In this document: piece after piece, positions 1 to 11,955 of the stretch
Numbering within the stretch: position 1 is the stretch's first letter
Layout of the letters: the number at the start of each line of letters is the position of its first letter
NCBI RefSeq assembly: GCF_037126465.1
Contig: NC_088206.1
Coordinates: 72,481,687-72,545,686, forward strand
From: Ornithodoros turicata
Lineage: Eukaryota > Arthropoda > Arachnida > Ixodida > Argasidae
Direction of reading: 5' to 3'
Length of the DNA stretch: 64,000 nucleotides
Translations under genes and position numbers: made by a program
The notes under the pieces: model-generated
Databases searched by the model: none
The model's input: the letters and a program-made list of their open reading frames with translations, nothing else
Told to the model about the DNA's origin: nothing

Positions 1-360
1 ACAATTCTGTTGTTCCCCGCCCACCCCGCAGTCCCCCCCAGCGTCATGCTTTGGTGCAAATAAACTGAGCTGAACTGATGAGCAGCGCCACCGCTGACTT
101 GCACACTGTGGCGCTGCGAGGGGGTGCAAATGACATGATCGCTCTAATCTAGTAGGCCGTGCTCTGTGACCAAGAGCGAGGCGAGTCGTGCTTGCTCGAC
201 GTGGAGCTCGTTAAGGTCCTTTGGAAGCAGTTCTTTTTCTTCAGGGATGCCGCGGGCAAAAAGGAAAGGAGAAGCGGGAAAAAAATTGCGTCTTTGTTTA
301 GAGTTTGGGAATTAATTAGCGAAGATGGGCGGATAATACTCTCGCAATATTTTTTTTCTT

Positions 361-452
361 AATTCCGCGCTAGCGCCGCGAAGCAACTGTAGCTATGAGC
401 GCCATACAGACATGGACAGATGGAGAGAGGAGAGCAGGAAGGAGGGGGGGAC
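361..452 (-). mobile_element. SINE 3' fragment
   Basis: This is the 3' end of the tRNA-derived SINE family that recurs in the window. It shares the block with gcgctgcgaagcaactgtgg, then a 'tacagacatggacagatgg' block and a 'gagaggagagcaggaagg' block, seen in the longer copies at 35601-35891 and 50779-51062. It lies in the same minus orientation. The tRNA-like head and B box are absent, so it is 5'-truncated, as expected for retroposition. Confidence 0.7.
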
Positions 453-2615
453 TCGGCAATATGTTTATCGAGGAAGTTATAGGCGTCTCTTTTTCTGCTT
501 TGCTTTGTTTTTTTTTTGTGTGTGTGTGTGTGTTTTCATGTTTGTTTAACGAACGGGTATCATCTACGTGCGTTTGTTTGTCTGGTTGGTGTGAGTTAAA
601 AAGGAAGCGCGTGAACATGTGGGCGCAGATGATGCTCGAGATGCACAATTTCTGAAGGCCATTGGCTAAAACAGGAATGGTGTTCAGGGAGACGTCGATA
701 ACGTTATTTATTTTTCGGCTCAGCGGTGCTGCCACCATTTTGTTTTCTTTAAACATTCTGTTAGAGAAAGCTAGTGAACGTTCCTACAAGGTCTGGCTGA
801 AATCGGAGGCCCGGAAGGGTACCAGTACTCGAATTTCTAAACTTCCGATCATCAGATTATTCCATGCCCACGTTTTCTTTCGTTAATTTATTTAGAACGT
901 TGTGTAGTGATTCCACGCATGACTTCGCATATGACAAAGTGGTCTCGTTCTGTCTTGTCTGTCTGTGTGTTCTTGCTCAGCAAAAAATAAAAAGAAAGGA
1001 TGCGACGTCGAAGTGAAGTCAGGGGACATCATTTACAGTGTATTTCACACCTGGTGGTAGGAACTAGGAAGAATTGGTTTTTAAATCGTTGCCAAACGAC
1101 ATAAGGATGACGTAAGGTTGTCCTGTGTCGCGCAACACAGTAGTACTTCTACTATTTACTGCAACAAAAATTAGCGCCTATAGTACTATATAGTGCTATA
1201 GTACTATGGAGTACTATATAGTATCACGATAACTATCGCTGTTTTACTACGCGCAACATCGAACTGGCTGCAGGATCGTCTGCTACATCAACATCTACCT
1301 ATAGTGGCGTTTTTTGTGAAAAATGTCACGCAGGTGCTTGCTTGTTACTCCTGCATATAGAGCATAGTAGTAAAAGCACGCGAGCTAGCTTTTGTATTTA
1401 CGACGCCTGTATACTTGAGTTTGAAGAGTTCTGAGTCAAAGCATTCTTTCCTTTCGTTCTTGTCGCGGAACTTCTCAAACTAAAGGAGATGCTACCGTCG
1501 TGTCCTTGTTTTTACCCAAAAAAAAAAAAAAACACGATGCTTCCTTACGTGCTTGTGTTGGGAGATCGTCACATATTTACCCGTCCACGAACAACTACCA
1601 AGAAGACGCTTGATTTTACGACGTCATAAATAACTTATCACGTCAGACGAATAAGAACACTGAGGCAGGCGCCGATAGATCCAGGTTGAAAAGATTTGTC
1701 GTTAGATGGCTCTTTTTTTTTTATTCGAAAAAGATTCGATGGATTGAACGTCTAACAGCGACTTGATGACCTAACGACGCCGTCGCGCAGATGTGTTTCC
1801 GATATCTCCATTTTCTTTTTGTCGTTGACAGTGTGGCGACTTTGAGACCCGAGCCATGGTGCCAGCGCTGAAGTGGATTTCATATATTGACCTATTTTAG
1901 TGACTGTGTGTTGCCCTCGTTTCTTTCATAATTTTATTTTTCCTTGCGCTTAATTTTTTCCTCGTATAAATACATCAAGGAGAATTTATTCGCGTAGCTT
2001 TAATTGAGTAGCTGAAGCAACATACTTAGCGAAGCGATGGGGAAAAATAGCAGCCTAAAACCACAGTCACAGACCAAACCGAAAAAAAAAAAAGAAGACG
2101 AAGCAACTGCTGTCGAATAAATCCTTCGAATGCTTAAAATCACCACGCGGAATATCACAATTAACATTCACACCCACTTTTTTTTTTCTGTTTCATTGTA
2201 TATCCGGCAGCGTATTTCCGGTAACTTCACTGCCCGTAGCTTCCTATCCTCGAAGCTATACTGTCCTTCGTTTGACGGCGATTTCCACACAAACTTTTAG
2301 AGTACATACTTCACAGTGGGAAAAAAAAATTGTTAGATAACCAGTGAACCGCTCCATATCCGTCCTTCGAGGAATAAATAGGATGGAAAGGTTTTTACGT
2401 GGGCACCTTATTTTGTTTCTTTCTTCTTCTTCTTCTTTTTAATCGCTCGAATGAAAGCTGGAATGAAAGGGTTTTTGGTCGTATTGATATACTACATGAA
2501 GCAAACCGCGGCGCCCCACAAACCAGACATCGTTTCTTTCTATATTGAACTTATTTATCGTGAATCAGAAATACGGTCACCCTGCACAAAAGACCCTGCA
2601 ACTATACTTAGGCTC
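453..2615. other. No gene recognised; short repeats only
   Basis: No coding exon is supported here. Visible structure is a (TG)n run at 518-533, A/T homopolymers, and a palindrome-rich patch around 1170-1226 built from overlapping AGTACTATA words. A short TTC run lies near 2425. Small reading frames between 159 and 886 have no family resemblance that I can see. Confidence 0.6.
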
Positions 2616-2883
2616 AATGGACCTTTTTGACACACACGTTGTATCCTAGCGGCTCTCCGGCGAACCACGCTGGGACCGCGTCAAAACAAGTCCGCGTAGG
2701 TAGCACAAATGGCCAAAACCGGTCCAGAGTGGGACCGACGGGCTTGCGCCGTTTGTGCGGTCTCCCCACTGGTCTCCACTTCTGTCGTCCCCATACAGCG
2801 CCATCTAGTGAAGACAGAGATAACCCTCTCCGGCACCTCAAGGTCATGCGCATGCGCTTAAGCCGTTGTGAAAAAGGTCCATT
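2616..2883. mobile_element. Short TIR element (MITE-like), 268 bp
   Basis: The two ends are inverted repeats: AATGGACCTTTTTGACA on the left and the complement of TGTGAAAAAGGTCCATT on the right, 16 of 17 bases matching. The right end abuts TTAA and the left abuts TCAA, so a decayed TTAA target duplication is possible if the true end is TGGACC. The interior is CpG-rich and overlaps reading frames on both strands that look like shadows. No transposase is present, so it would be non-autonomous. The superfamily is undetermined. Confidence 0.6.
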
Positions 2884-3328
2884 AATCCATCATTCACAGC
2901 CTGTCGCGAGGGTTACTCCCTTTCTAAACCGTATGTAACGCAGCTTTCGGTTCATCACCGTTCTCCGGAATCCCCTGCCTTGTTCGGCCTTCCAACAGTA
3001 TTCACTGAGCGCTAAACGGAGCGCGAGCAAAGTGAGAAGGATTCCAAGCAGACGACAATTAATTTCTTACTCCTTATCTTCCTCCCCGGTAAAAGACGAG
3101 TTTCCCGGGAAAGTTAAACCTCGCAGGCTTTGTTGCTACGGGGCATCATTTCGTGAAGCGTAATTGCCAAAAACTCGAGTGGTTTTCCCCGCTATCTTTG
3201 AAGCACAATGCAAGTTTTAATGCTTCGAAAAGAAAAAACAAAAACAAGAACGCGAAATCAAAGTTTCCAGCGCTGTCCACAATTCTCGTGGGTGATGCCT
3301 TCTGCTAGATTGTTTGCGCCATCTTCTT

Positions 3329-3388
3329 GTCGTCTGCTACGTCGTCTGCAATGCTGAGTGCTATCTCGTCTGCTGCGAGAACTATACG
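3329..3388 (+). repeat. 12-bp minisatellite, unit GTCGTCTGCTAC
   Basis: Units start at 3329 (GTCGTCTGCTAC), 3341 (GTCGTCTGCAAT), 3353 (GCTGAGTGCTAT) and 3365 (CTCGTCTGCTGC), then decay. The exact 12-base register makes this a small degenerate tandem array. The same unit recurs elsewhere in the window, including as inverted pairs. It lies in a reading frame (3314-3841) where it gives a Val-Val-Cys-Tyr repeat, but that frame then becomes low-complexity and is not a credible gene. Confidence 0.7.
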
Positions 3389-6300
3389 ATATCTTGTTCG
3401 CTACGTCGTGCGAATGTCGTCTCCTTATTTCGCTTATTTCTCTGTGTGTTTCTGATTACTTTACCCGCGCCATTTCTTCCCAACCTCCTCGTCTATACTT
3501 CTTTCTCTCTTACCGTCTGTTTTAATGACTTCAGTTTGGCCTCCTATATCGTCTGCCACTTCGCCCCCTGTTCTGCTCTTTCTTCCGCCTCGGCATTTAT
3601 TTGTCCCTCTGTCTGGTCGCTGAAGGCGATTTGGAGGATTAAACGCGGGAGAAGTCGACGCAATCGAGTACAGTTAGCTTCCTCCAGCTGTTTGAAAAAA
3701 AAGAAAGAAAAAGAAGAAGGAAGAAGGCTAAGCCAACCGCTTCTTCTTCTTCTGCAGGAAGAAGAAAGTAAAGAGGTCACACTTTTCTGGACAAATTATC
3801 GTGCTGTATGCGCAGTCTCGTTATGTGTGCTGGACAACTAAGTTAAGAACGTGTATGGCACATAGCAATCAGCCCTTATATTAGATACGTGTAAAAATCA
3901 TATTCTTGTGCATCTGATTAAAAATCGCGGGAATAATACTTATAAATTGCAAAGCGTAAACTATTAACAAACCGAAACGGAAGCGGTTGTGATCGTATAC
4001 GTATGCGAGGCTTAATTGTATCCATGACATGCGGAAACAATGAAAAAATAAATAAATAAAGAAATAAACTAACATAGGCGCGCAACATGGAACGAGAAAT
4101 GAACTTACAGCCGATCAATTCTGCCTAAGAAAATAAAGTACTAAAAAGGTAGCTGGATTTCGTCATTCAGACGACAAGAAGTCCAGGCGCCGCAAACATC
4201 CCTGTCTCTGCAGTTTATTTATAGGATGTGCGTGTCATTTGACGTGCCCTTTATTTAATGCTCTCAAAAACTTCCTCCTACGATAACTTACTCTTATACG
4301 TCGCTATACACGCGTCCCACTTTTGCGTCCCTGCAGCAACAAATGAACGGGACAGACGAGGCGATGTCGACACACAAGACCACTATTTTTAGCCCTTTCC
4401 AAAGGAGCGTCAACGAAGAAGCACCCATGGACGTTCATCGATTGATACCACTAATCAATTCTACCTTTAGAAGGCGATCACGCGCTCATGAATGCATGAT
4501 GTCAATTGGTGGGCTTCAAATGAAAGAGCGACGTCGTTTATTGAATGAACGCTTCGAGGATATTCAACATGCTTTGGACTGCGATGTGGTCAACTCTAGT
4601 AAAGTGGCGCGAAATGTGAAAGAGAGAGAGGTGCTGTATTTGAGAAGCCTGCAGTCTGACATCTCATTGGAATTGCAAAGGGAGCATTCATGTCGGATGC
4701 AGGTTCTTTCCAGACGGAGAGATAGGGGAGAAGAAGAGAGAATGGGGAAAGAGTACAGGGGAGGAAAAAGGAGTCGAAGAACAGGAGATGGATTAGGGAA
4801 GCGAAAGGGATGTCCGGGAGGTGCTTTTTGTTTTCTGGAGGGCCATTTTTGTCATTTTTTGCATCAGTGGTGATGGGGATGCAGACACTCAATTTATTCC
4901 GCAACGGAGAGAGTTCGGCTTGAAACATGGCGGATAAGAACATTAGTAGACGTCCTATTACACGCTCCAGGTTCTTCTGAAGCTGTTGTCGTCTTGAAGC
5001 GTCTTAACGAAATACTTGAATTCCAAAAACAAAATAACGATGCAAAATGCCCTTTTTTGCATTTTATTCCACATCAATAAGCACATTTTTATGACTCTTT
5101 TCTTCCCGTTGAGACAACTCCAAGAATGTATAGTACATTTCTACGACAAAAAAGACACGCAAGTCAATGCAGTTTCCCCACGACATCTTTGTACTTTATC
5201 CGTTAAAATGAGAGCTGCATTAATGCGTGCGTAAGAGGCAGTGCTGAAATTTCGTACCAAGTGCCTCGCATGATTTCGTTGCAGACGAAATGGCTTTCAT
5301 CTCCAGCCTGCGCAGAGCAAACATCCCTTCTCTCTGGAAATAAAGGAAGTCATATTATTCTGCTTCTTATACACTATACGTGCAACGGATAACAGCTCCT
5401 TGCATGCCCTATACCAAACGGTGGAGTGAGTCATCAAATATTCGTGCCTTCGTGAAATTCGTGTCGTAAAATATGAGCTCACATACGCATAGTTCAGATT
5501 GAGAAAGGGCTGTGCAGAATGACTGTAGTACTGTACTCGAGATGGTTAACTAATATTTTATGGTAATGGTTCTCTTCGAACGAGCAAATCGGCTTTTTTC
5601 TTAGATGGTATTTTAGACAGTTTCGGTTTACATTTAGACAATAGTTTAGACAATTTTAGAATACATTTAGACAACCAGTTTTATTCTTTATAGGGAGACA
5701 GTTATATTCTCTAGAGCCGTGGTGAACTGGTATTGAAATTACAACCCTGTTGTGTTGTCAGTTGCGTGTGGGTAACGTCTGCAAAACTGTGCTGGTTATG
5801 AAAGAATTGTTGAAATGCAAGCGAGCTGGTGATTAGAATTGATATTACCAGCACCCCGAGACTAGGAAGTATACGAAAACAGACACAGCAAGACACACAC
5901 GCTTTGTCCGTGTGTGTCTGTTTTTGTTGTCCCTATAGTCCCGGTGTTTTAGTAATATGAATTGTACTGTTTAGACGAGGAAACACACCACTCGTGCACA
6001 TCCAGTTGTTTATTGTTTGCTTGCCGTCTGTTTGTTTGTCTGTTTGTTTTTCTGTCTGTCTTCTGGCTCTATCGTTCCACCCAAAAGCCGTAGCCAGTAC
6101 TGACAGGGTCGAAACTAACCTCTACATATTTTTCTTTCATATCCAATCCGAACCAGTTGCAGCTTTGCCTGACGTCAGCATTAGCAGGCAAATTTTTGCG
6201 ACGTCACAGGCGTGTGCTAACGAAGTACGGTGTCATTGAGAGCCTATATACGTCCGTCCTTTTTTACTGTCTTCCCCTTGCACTAGGGTTTCATCGATTT

Positions 6301-6437
6301 CGTCTAAATAGATCACCAAACACCTCGATTTTTGACGCTTTTGAACATTTTACGTATCGTAGGGAAAGTAGTAGAGTAAAAGTAGTAGAAGAGTAAATCG
6401 TAGAAAAAAATGTACAAGTTTCCGGCGACGCAGAATC
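3389..6437. other. No gene recognised
   Basis: I see no supported exon here. A 176-codon reading frame at 4343-4873 (plus) has no recognisable domain, becomes Arg/Gly/Lys-rich at its end, and is of a length expected by chance. Short TTTAGACA repeats occur at about 5610-5680, and a loose CA/TG hairpin at about 5875-5930. Confidence 0.6.
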
Positions 6438-6660
6438 AAAAATAACAAAGACTGTTAAGAGCAACCATTTACTATATACATTAAAAAACAAGACTTTCGT
6501 GCAGCAGGCTGCACTTCTTCAGGTTTGAAGACCTGTTACAACTCAGGTAACAGGTCTGTAACAGGTCCTCAAACCTGAAGAAGTGCAGCCTACTGCACGA
6601 AAGTCTTGTTTTTTAATGTATATAGTAAATAGTTCATGCTCTTAACCGCCTTTTTTTATT
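6438..6660. mobile_element. Inverted pair of Penelope-like terminal sequences
   Basis: A left arm of about 100 bp (6438-6539) is the near-perfect reverse complement of the right arm (6558-6660). Read 5' to 3', each arm contains CCTGAAGAAGTGCAGCC, then a short stem closing with CTGCAC, then CGAAAGTCTTG and an A/T-rich tail. The order CTGANGA, stem, GAAA is the hammerhead ribozyme core arrangement, which is known from terminal repeats of Penelope-like retroelements. A third single copy lies at 59766-59856. Assignment to Penelope is inference, because no reverse transcriptase is present. Confidence 0.55.
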
Positions 6661-7480
6661 TTACGTATCCTTATATGTGTACGTACATATGCGTGTATTT
6701 GAATTCGAATTCGAGACAGAGCCCACAAAGGCTCCGCACGTCTAGACCAGTCTCACCTCTAACCCTTTTCCATGATCGTCGTAACGTCGTATAACATTCA
6801 ACCGCAAGCAGCGAGTGGAACGGAAAGGGCGGCCCAGGAATTAGAATAGCTGCCAATTTTATGATCCCTTCACATGGGGTGTCCGCCTCGCGAGCAAATT
6901 GAGCTCAAGGCTTGTTTTTTTTCTTTTTTCTTTTTTTTCGTGGCAACGGCGAAATTATGAAGGGTGTACATACACAACGGGTCTGTTTCTTTGAGGAGGT
7001 ATTCTCTGGTGATGGGCGGGAAAGCATACGCAGAGAGGAATGTGTCTTGCGTCGCGTCCCTGGGAATGTTTTAGGAAGGAAACCCGATGTATTATATATG
7101 GGGAAGGTTCTTTCTGTGTGGCACTAGAGAGCTTTGCTGTTTTTTTTTTTGGGGGGGGGGGAGGGGAAGCACGCTATTTTTTTGAAAATAACTTGGGTCC
7201 CCGAACTCGCCCCAAAGTGAACCTGCCTCGGCCTCGGGAGATGTTGCGAGGAAGAGCCCACGGAAAAGAAGTGAAAGACATGCACATCCTAAATTCACTT
7301 GCGCAGTTTTTCTCATTAAACGAAATTCGTACGCACTCTGGATACTATGGCTACAGTCGGACGGTGCTGCGACCACAATGTACTTGCGTTTTGTGTTGGG
7401 GTGGGGAAACCCTGTAAAGCTCTCTCGCGTTGCCCACGTTTGCGCCCATACTCCGCCCGTTTGATCGCGTGCGCTGAAAT
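6661..7480. other. No gene recognised
   Basis: This stretch is anonymous and contains T and G homopolymers at about 7140-7165. Reading frames at 6912-7417 overlap those runs and have no domain signature. Confidence 0.55.
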
Positions 7481-7949
7481 CAGTCTGGGGCTGATTGCTG
7501 ACTAAGTTACTTTTAACTTGTAACTGTAACTAGTTACTCTTGGGTTTAACCAGTTACAGTAACTAGATACATTTCCAGAAAAGTAGCTTTTTACTGTAAC
7601 TATATAGTTACTATTTATGTGAATGTAACTGCAAAATGTAACTAGTTACTCGAATAATGTCGATCCTTGTTTATGTACGTACACACGTCATATTGACTTA
7701 TACAGCTTCTGATTAAGGGCAATAATACTTTTATCGCACTTAAGTAAATTTAAATAAATGTATGTTTTTAACGATTGTATCACCCTCTCATGGTCATTTT
7801 TATAAAAGTAACTGTAATGTAACTAAGTTACTTTCTCTCAGTCACTGTAACTGTAACTAGTTACTTGACCAAGAAAGTAACTATAACTGTAGCTTAGTTA
7901 CTTAATCAAGAAACTCAGTTACTTTTTAGAAGTAACTTACCCAAGACTG
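7481..7949. mobile_element. hAT non-autonomous element (GTAACT family), 469 bp
   Basis: The element is flanked by a perfect 8-bp direct repeat, GCTGAAAT (7473-7480 and 7950-7957), the target duplication length typical of hAT transposons. Its ends begin CAGTCTGGGG and, on the right, the complement of CAGTCTTGGGT. Both sub-terminal regions are packed with GTAACT/AGTTAC words in both orientations. hAT transposases are known to bind such sub-terminal repeats, so these may be binding sites. It has no coding capacity. A sister copy is at 39332-39818. Confidence 0.85.
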
Positions 7950-9176
7950 GCTGAAATTGCCTCCCCCACTCCCCGTCCCCATTTCTGAAATTCCCTACCA
8001 CCGTCTCGAGTACTCGGCGGGGCTTTTTGAAACGGAGTGTAAGGTGTAAGTGTAAGGTGTGCATCTCCTTTCACGCCAACACAATAGGGAGAGCCAATCT
8101 AGGTGACATACATGTGAACGGCGTGATGAGATACGGCTACCTTTAATTTAGACACTACAAATAATTGGCCCGAAATGCATGGCGAAAGGAGCAGACTGTG
8201 TCGCATATTTGGTAATTAAAATGTTATTTTTGAGAGCACCACCTAACAAGTGTCATACGGGGCGTTACAAATTGATTACCGCTACACGGCGGAGATTAAT
8301 TTCTCCTAAACAGATTAATCTTTGCATTTTGTGGATGCAAACGTTAAATGCACAGTGTTCGTTGAACCAGAACATTTTAATTACGAGCAGGCACGAAATT
8401 ATTACATCAATTACTCTTTCTGTTGCAGGCCAACGAAAGCGTAAGATACAACCTTCTACTGCAGTAGGTTGTCTAGAACTAACAGTTATTTAAGCCCAGA
8501 CCGGTTCGTATTTACACTTTGTGCTTCTTAATGATTATTTGCATTTCATGCGACGTTAATTGGTACGAATGAGACCTGAGTGGAATTACTCATTATCAAT
8601 GTCTATTTACGTACAGTGCCTCTATGCTCCTATAACTCGCTATAATTAACTTTCTATTGCCGTTAAAGTCAACGTCGACGCTAGGTCGAGGTAGTGATCG
8701 ATATACACATATAATATGACGTGGCATGAGTAATATAACGGAAAACGTATTTATTTATAGTTTGTTTGCAACATAGTTTCAACCCTAACGCTACAAAAAA
8801 CATACTGGTAATGCTGATGGTGATGTGATAAAGAAAACATATATAAAAAACATATAAAAAATATAAAAACATACTGATTGGTTTGATTTTAAGAAAAAAT
8901 AAAATGGAGATTTTGGCTTCACTAGTTTGAGTGAGCTAGTGAGTGAGTGAATGAAAAAGAAACAAAAACGGGGAAAATTGGCACCAATAACGGGGAAGCC
9001 GGTTACTCTATAACACGTAGAGAACTCAGAAAACATACACTAGACTCACTAGTGTGAGGCCCGCAACTCCACATCACTTGTACCAGTTACTTTGGTGAAA
9101 CACTCCTGGAATGATGATGCCAATGAAGAGGATGATGATGGCGATGATGATGATGATTAGTGGTGGTGGTGATTCC
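7950..9176. other. No gene recognised
   Basis: This is anonymous AT-rich sequence with a (GAT)n-rich patch at about 9110-9160 just before the next TIR element. No exon or domain is supported. Confidence 0.55.
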
Positions 9177-9703
9177 GGGTGCGTTTTCTTATTGAACCCG
9201 AGTAGCCAGGAGTTGGGTAACGATGTCAGAGCCTTTATCATCACGTGACTCCAGAGTAACCGTCTTTGACCGTAATTTTCGAATTGCTAGAGTTACTCTG
9301 CGCTCAAAATGGTGGACTGGCCTGACGGGCGAGACGATGTGGAAGCGCTGGCAGACACTCTGTTTAACAACTTAACGCAGATGCGTGCACTCCAGCAGAT
9401 TTTGAAAATGCTCGACAGTTTTTAACCAGTCCTACATTTCGAAAATGAACACCACCCGTACTGTCTGTCAACAGGACGGTTGGTAGCAGACGACGCATCG
9501 TCGTCTGCCAGCTTGTGCGTGACGTCAGAACGACGGCTACCCTTCTGCAGAGCAGAGTAGAGTAGAGTTGTCACTCCCTGGCTACTCTGGCTAATTTTCG
9601 CCGCAGAGTTATGACGTCATTTCCGCTAATCTGGCTACTCTGGCTATTTTTCGCTGGCTGAGAGTAACTCGGAGTTGCCAGAGTTGAATAAGAAAACGCA
9701 CCC
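9177..9703. mobile_element. TIR element, 527 bp
   Basis: The ends are inverted repeats sharing GGGTGCGTTTTCTTATT exactly. TCC lies on both sides, so a 3-bp target duplication is possible, as in PIF/Harbinger-type elements. The interior contains repeated GAGTAAC/GGCTACTCTGGCTA words and a perfect hairpin at 9486-9508 formed by two inverted GTCGTCTGC motifs. There is no transposase. The superfamily is uncertain. Confidence 0.65.
9486..9508. repeat. Perfect hairpin of GTCGTCTGC motif
   Basis: GCAGACGACG is followed by CAT and then its exact complement, giving a 10-bp stem with a 3-base loop. It uses the same 9-mer as the minisatellite at 3329 and the inverted pair at 61801. Confidence 0.75.
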
Positions 9704-11271
9704 TCCGACAGCAAACAGTTGCAAACGCACACTCAATTGTCACGGAACACGCAAACAGTCGAACAGCAAAAAACATACTCTTTGTCTGCTAGCCATTGAT
9801 TGTGTGGAAATAACTCCTCCTTTGCCAATTGGAGCAATTGGTAGTATCATGATAGGTATTATAAGATAGTCTTTCGTTACTATTACGTAATTTTCACCTG
9901 ATACGTGAGTTAGTAATATATTAACCACTGTTGTGCAACAAACCGTGTTTGGTAATATTCGACAGCTGCCCTTTCTCAAGCAGTAATTTGCTTTATTTCA
10001 CGTCGCTCGGTAGCATATGTCTTTCTTAGCCTGTACTGTTCACCCGGAAATGTTACATTATAATATTACATCACATAATGAAATCACTTTAACTCGCGCA
10101 TTCCCAACTGTGCCAATATGTAAACCATTTTCGAAGCATTAATTCCTATCGGTTTTCCTGACAAAGACTTCTCAACTTCCCTCAAACTATCGCTCTCGGA
10201 GTGTACCTGCATCTGATCGCCATCCCTAAAGACTAGGGAACAAAAACAAAGAATACGACGACACGACAAACTCATGTATGTGCCTGCCGTCCTTCGTTCG
10301 CCTCTTACTTCCACTCTTCTTCCATCGTTCTAAGAAATTCTCTCTTTTTTTTTTTCTTCTTCTTCTCCACACTCTTTTTTCTTTTTTGCATTCCTGCTTT
10401 GTCGGTGGAAATCACTCTCAAACGCAGCAACAACGTGATCACTAATTCCCAACCCCCGCCGCATACGCGGCCTGCAGCTGTGCATCACCGTAAAACACAC
10501 TTTAGGTGCTACAAAGGGCGCAAAATATCGCCCTACCACCCTTTCTGTCCAGCACAGCGCTCCGTCGTATTTCACCCTAACAAAAGAAGGACGATGATAT
10601 ACGACACGCATTACGCCGGGTCTACACCAAAAATACGCGCACGCCAGACACCGGAATGAATTTAAACGAAACGGAACCAAGAACGGCGTTGTCTTTTTTC
10701 TTTTTCTCTTTTCTTTTTTTTTTTTGTGTGTGTGTTTGTGGTTTTGCGCAATCATCTCATTTTGATTTTGTATATTTCTTATAAATGTTTTCACTCCCGC
10801 TGTCTCTGCCTGTAACACCGCGATGTTTGTGTTTTCTCGTCCTCCTATTTTTAAAAAAGAAATGTTTCTCGAAAGCGACGCGCAGAGGGATGACAAACGA
10901 TTTCAGACTGGATTCGTGCTCACTCCGGAACATGGGGAATGCGCGGCATAATAAAGGACACAACGCGGTTGAGAAATCGGTTTAAGAAACCGTAACGGGC
11001 ATGCCTCGACAAAGCAGACAGGAAGATTGAAAGAAGAGGGGACGTGAAATAGGAACGATGTTGCACTGGGAGGATCGTGGAAGAAGACACGTTTAAAGTA
11101 AGAAAACAAAACGGACGGACGGGACAGAACTATACACTGCAGGAAGACAGCGAGACAACGTCGTTCAGACAACAAGATTAAATCCCTCCTCGTCATTTTG
11201 CTACGGAAGGGGTTCACCTTATAACACGTGGCACAAAAGAGAAAAATGTTACATGGGGCCTCTCTTGAAAC
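9704..11271. other. No gene recognised
   Basis: No supported exon. A 188-codon minus reading frame (10330-10896) is dominated at both ends by Lys/Glu and Lys/Arg runs read from poly-T/C tracts and has no recognisable domain. Confidence 0.55.
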
Positions 11272-11295
11272 GAGCGGCGTGGCCGAGCGGGTTAA

Positions 11296-11955
11296 AGGGA
11301 CGTCCGGAAACCCATGTATGAAACAGATCCCACTATGTTCGGCAATTTACCCGGCTGATGTTTCGTCCGAAAAGTGCTGAGATATTAACTAAAGGAATCT
11401 TAAATATCAACGGTGCTTCCGCGGCCGCAGAAGCTCCGGCGGCGTGACGTCACTCCGCAAGTAGAGGAGTGAGAGGGCGACGCTCGGAGGAGGAAAAGGC
11501 ACCGTCCACACGCCCCGTCCCTCTATGGGACGCTCGCACGGCCGCGGCACTCCTTTTCTCAAGGTCGCGCCCTCATTGGTTCTTAGGGAATGACGATTTC
11601 TCGTTTTTCCAGAGAGGGAACTCCGGGATACTCTCAACATCCGTCGCCTGCTCTTGTCATGTATTCCATCGAACAGCAACAACTATAATATTCTGACGAT
11701 GAAGTGAGGATGTTTTCCACTCTAGTTAGTTAGTTAGTTAGTTAGTTAATAAATTAGTAAAATAAAGTAAACCATCGAATAAGAGTCAAACTACGCCACA
11801 CTTTCGCGCGGGATTTTCGATTTCCGATTCAGTGGTCCACGAGGAATGAAATGACCCTCCCCATTTTTTTTTTTCTTTCTTTCAATCAATCAATCATCAA
11901 TCAATGAAATGACCCTGTAGTTTCGCAATCGACGGAAACAGACGTGGCCGTCCCT
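11296..11955. mobile_element. TTAA-flanked element inserted in SINE, 660 bp
   Basis: TTAA lies directly outside both ends (11292-11295 and 11956-11959). The ends are inverted: AGGGACGTCC on the left, complement of AGGGACGGCC on the right. The flanking halves form one SINE, so the boundaries are precise. A TTAA target duplication is the hallmark of piggyBac elements. The TIR start AGGG is compatible but not diagnostic. The interior is CpG-rich (about 11410-11560), includes an (AGTT)n run at 11724-11748, and has no transposase. Confidence 0.8.
11859..11902 (-). mobile_element. Tail-only retroposon insertion with 14-bp TSD
   Basis: AATGAAATGACCCT occurs at 11845-11858 and again at 11903-11916. 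Between them lie only 44 bases: CCCC, a T run, then TTTC and CAAT repeats. This looks like a severely 5'-truncated LINE or SINE copy on the minus strand in which little more than the tail was inserted. The tail itself would be GATT/GAAA/poly-A-like. Confidence 0.55.

Noticed and set aside
38..80. 'gtgcaaataaactgagctga' as a poly(A) site
   Set aside because: It contains AATAAA, but there is no adjacent exon; it may be a repeat tail cut by the window edge.
4343..4873. 176-codon plus reading frame
   Set aside because: No domain, biased basic C-terminus, and length expected by chance in 64 kb.
10330..10896. 188-codon minus reading frame
   Set aside because: Lys/Arg/Glu runs from homopurine/homopyrimidine tracts and no domain.
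11275..11300. tRNA-Leu/Ser gene start (gtggccgagcggg)
   Set aside because: It continues into the SINE body after the TTAA insertion, so it is the SINE promoter head.
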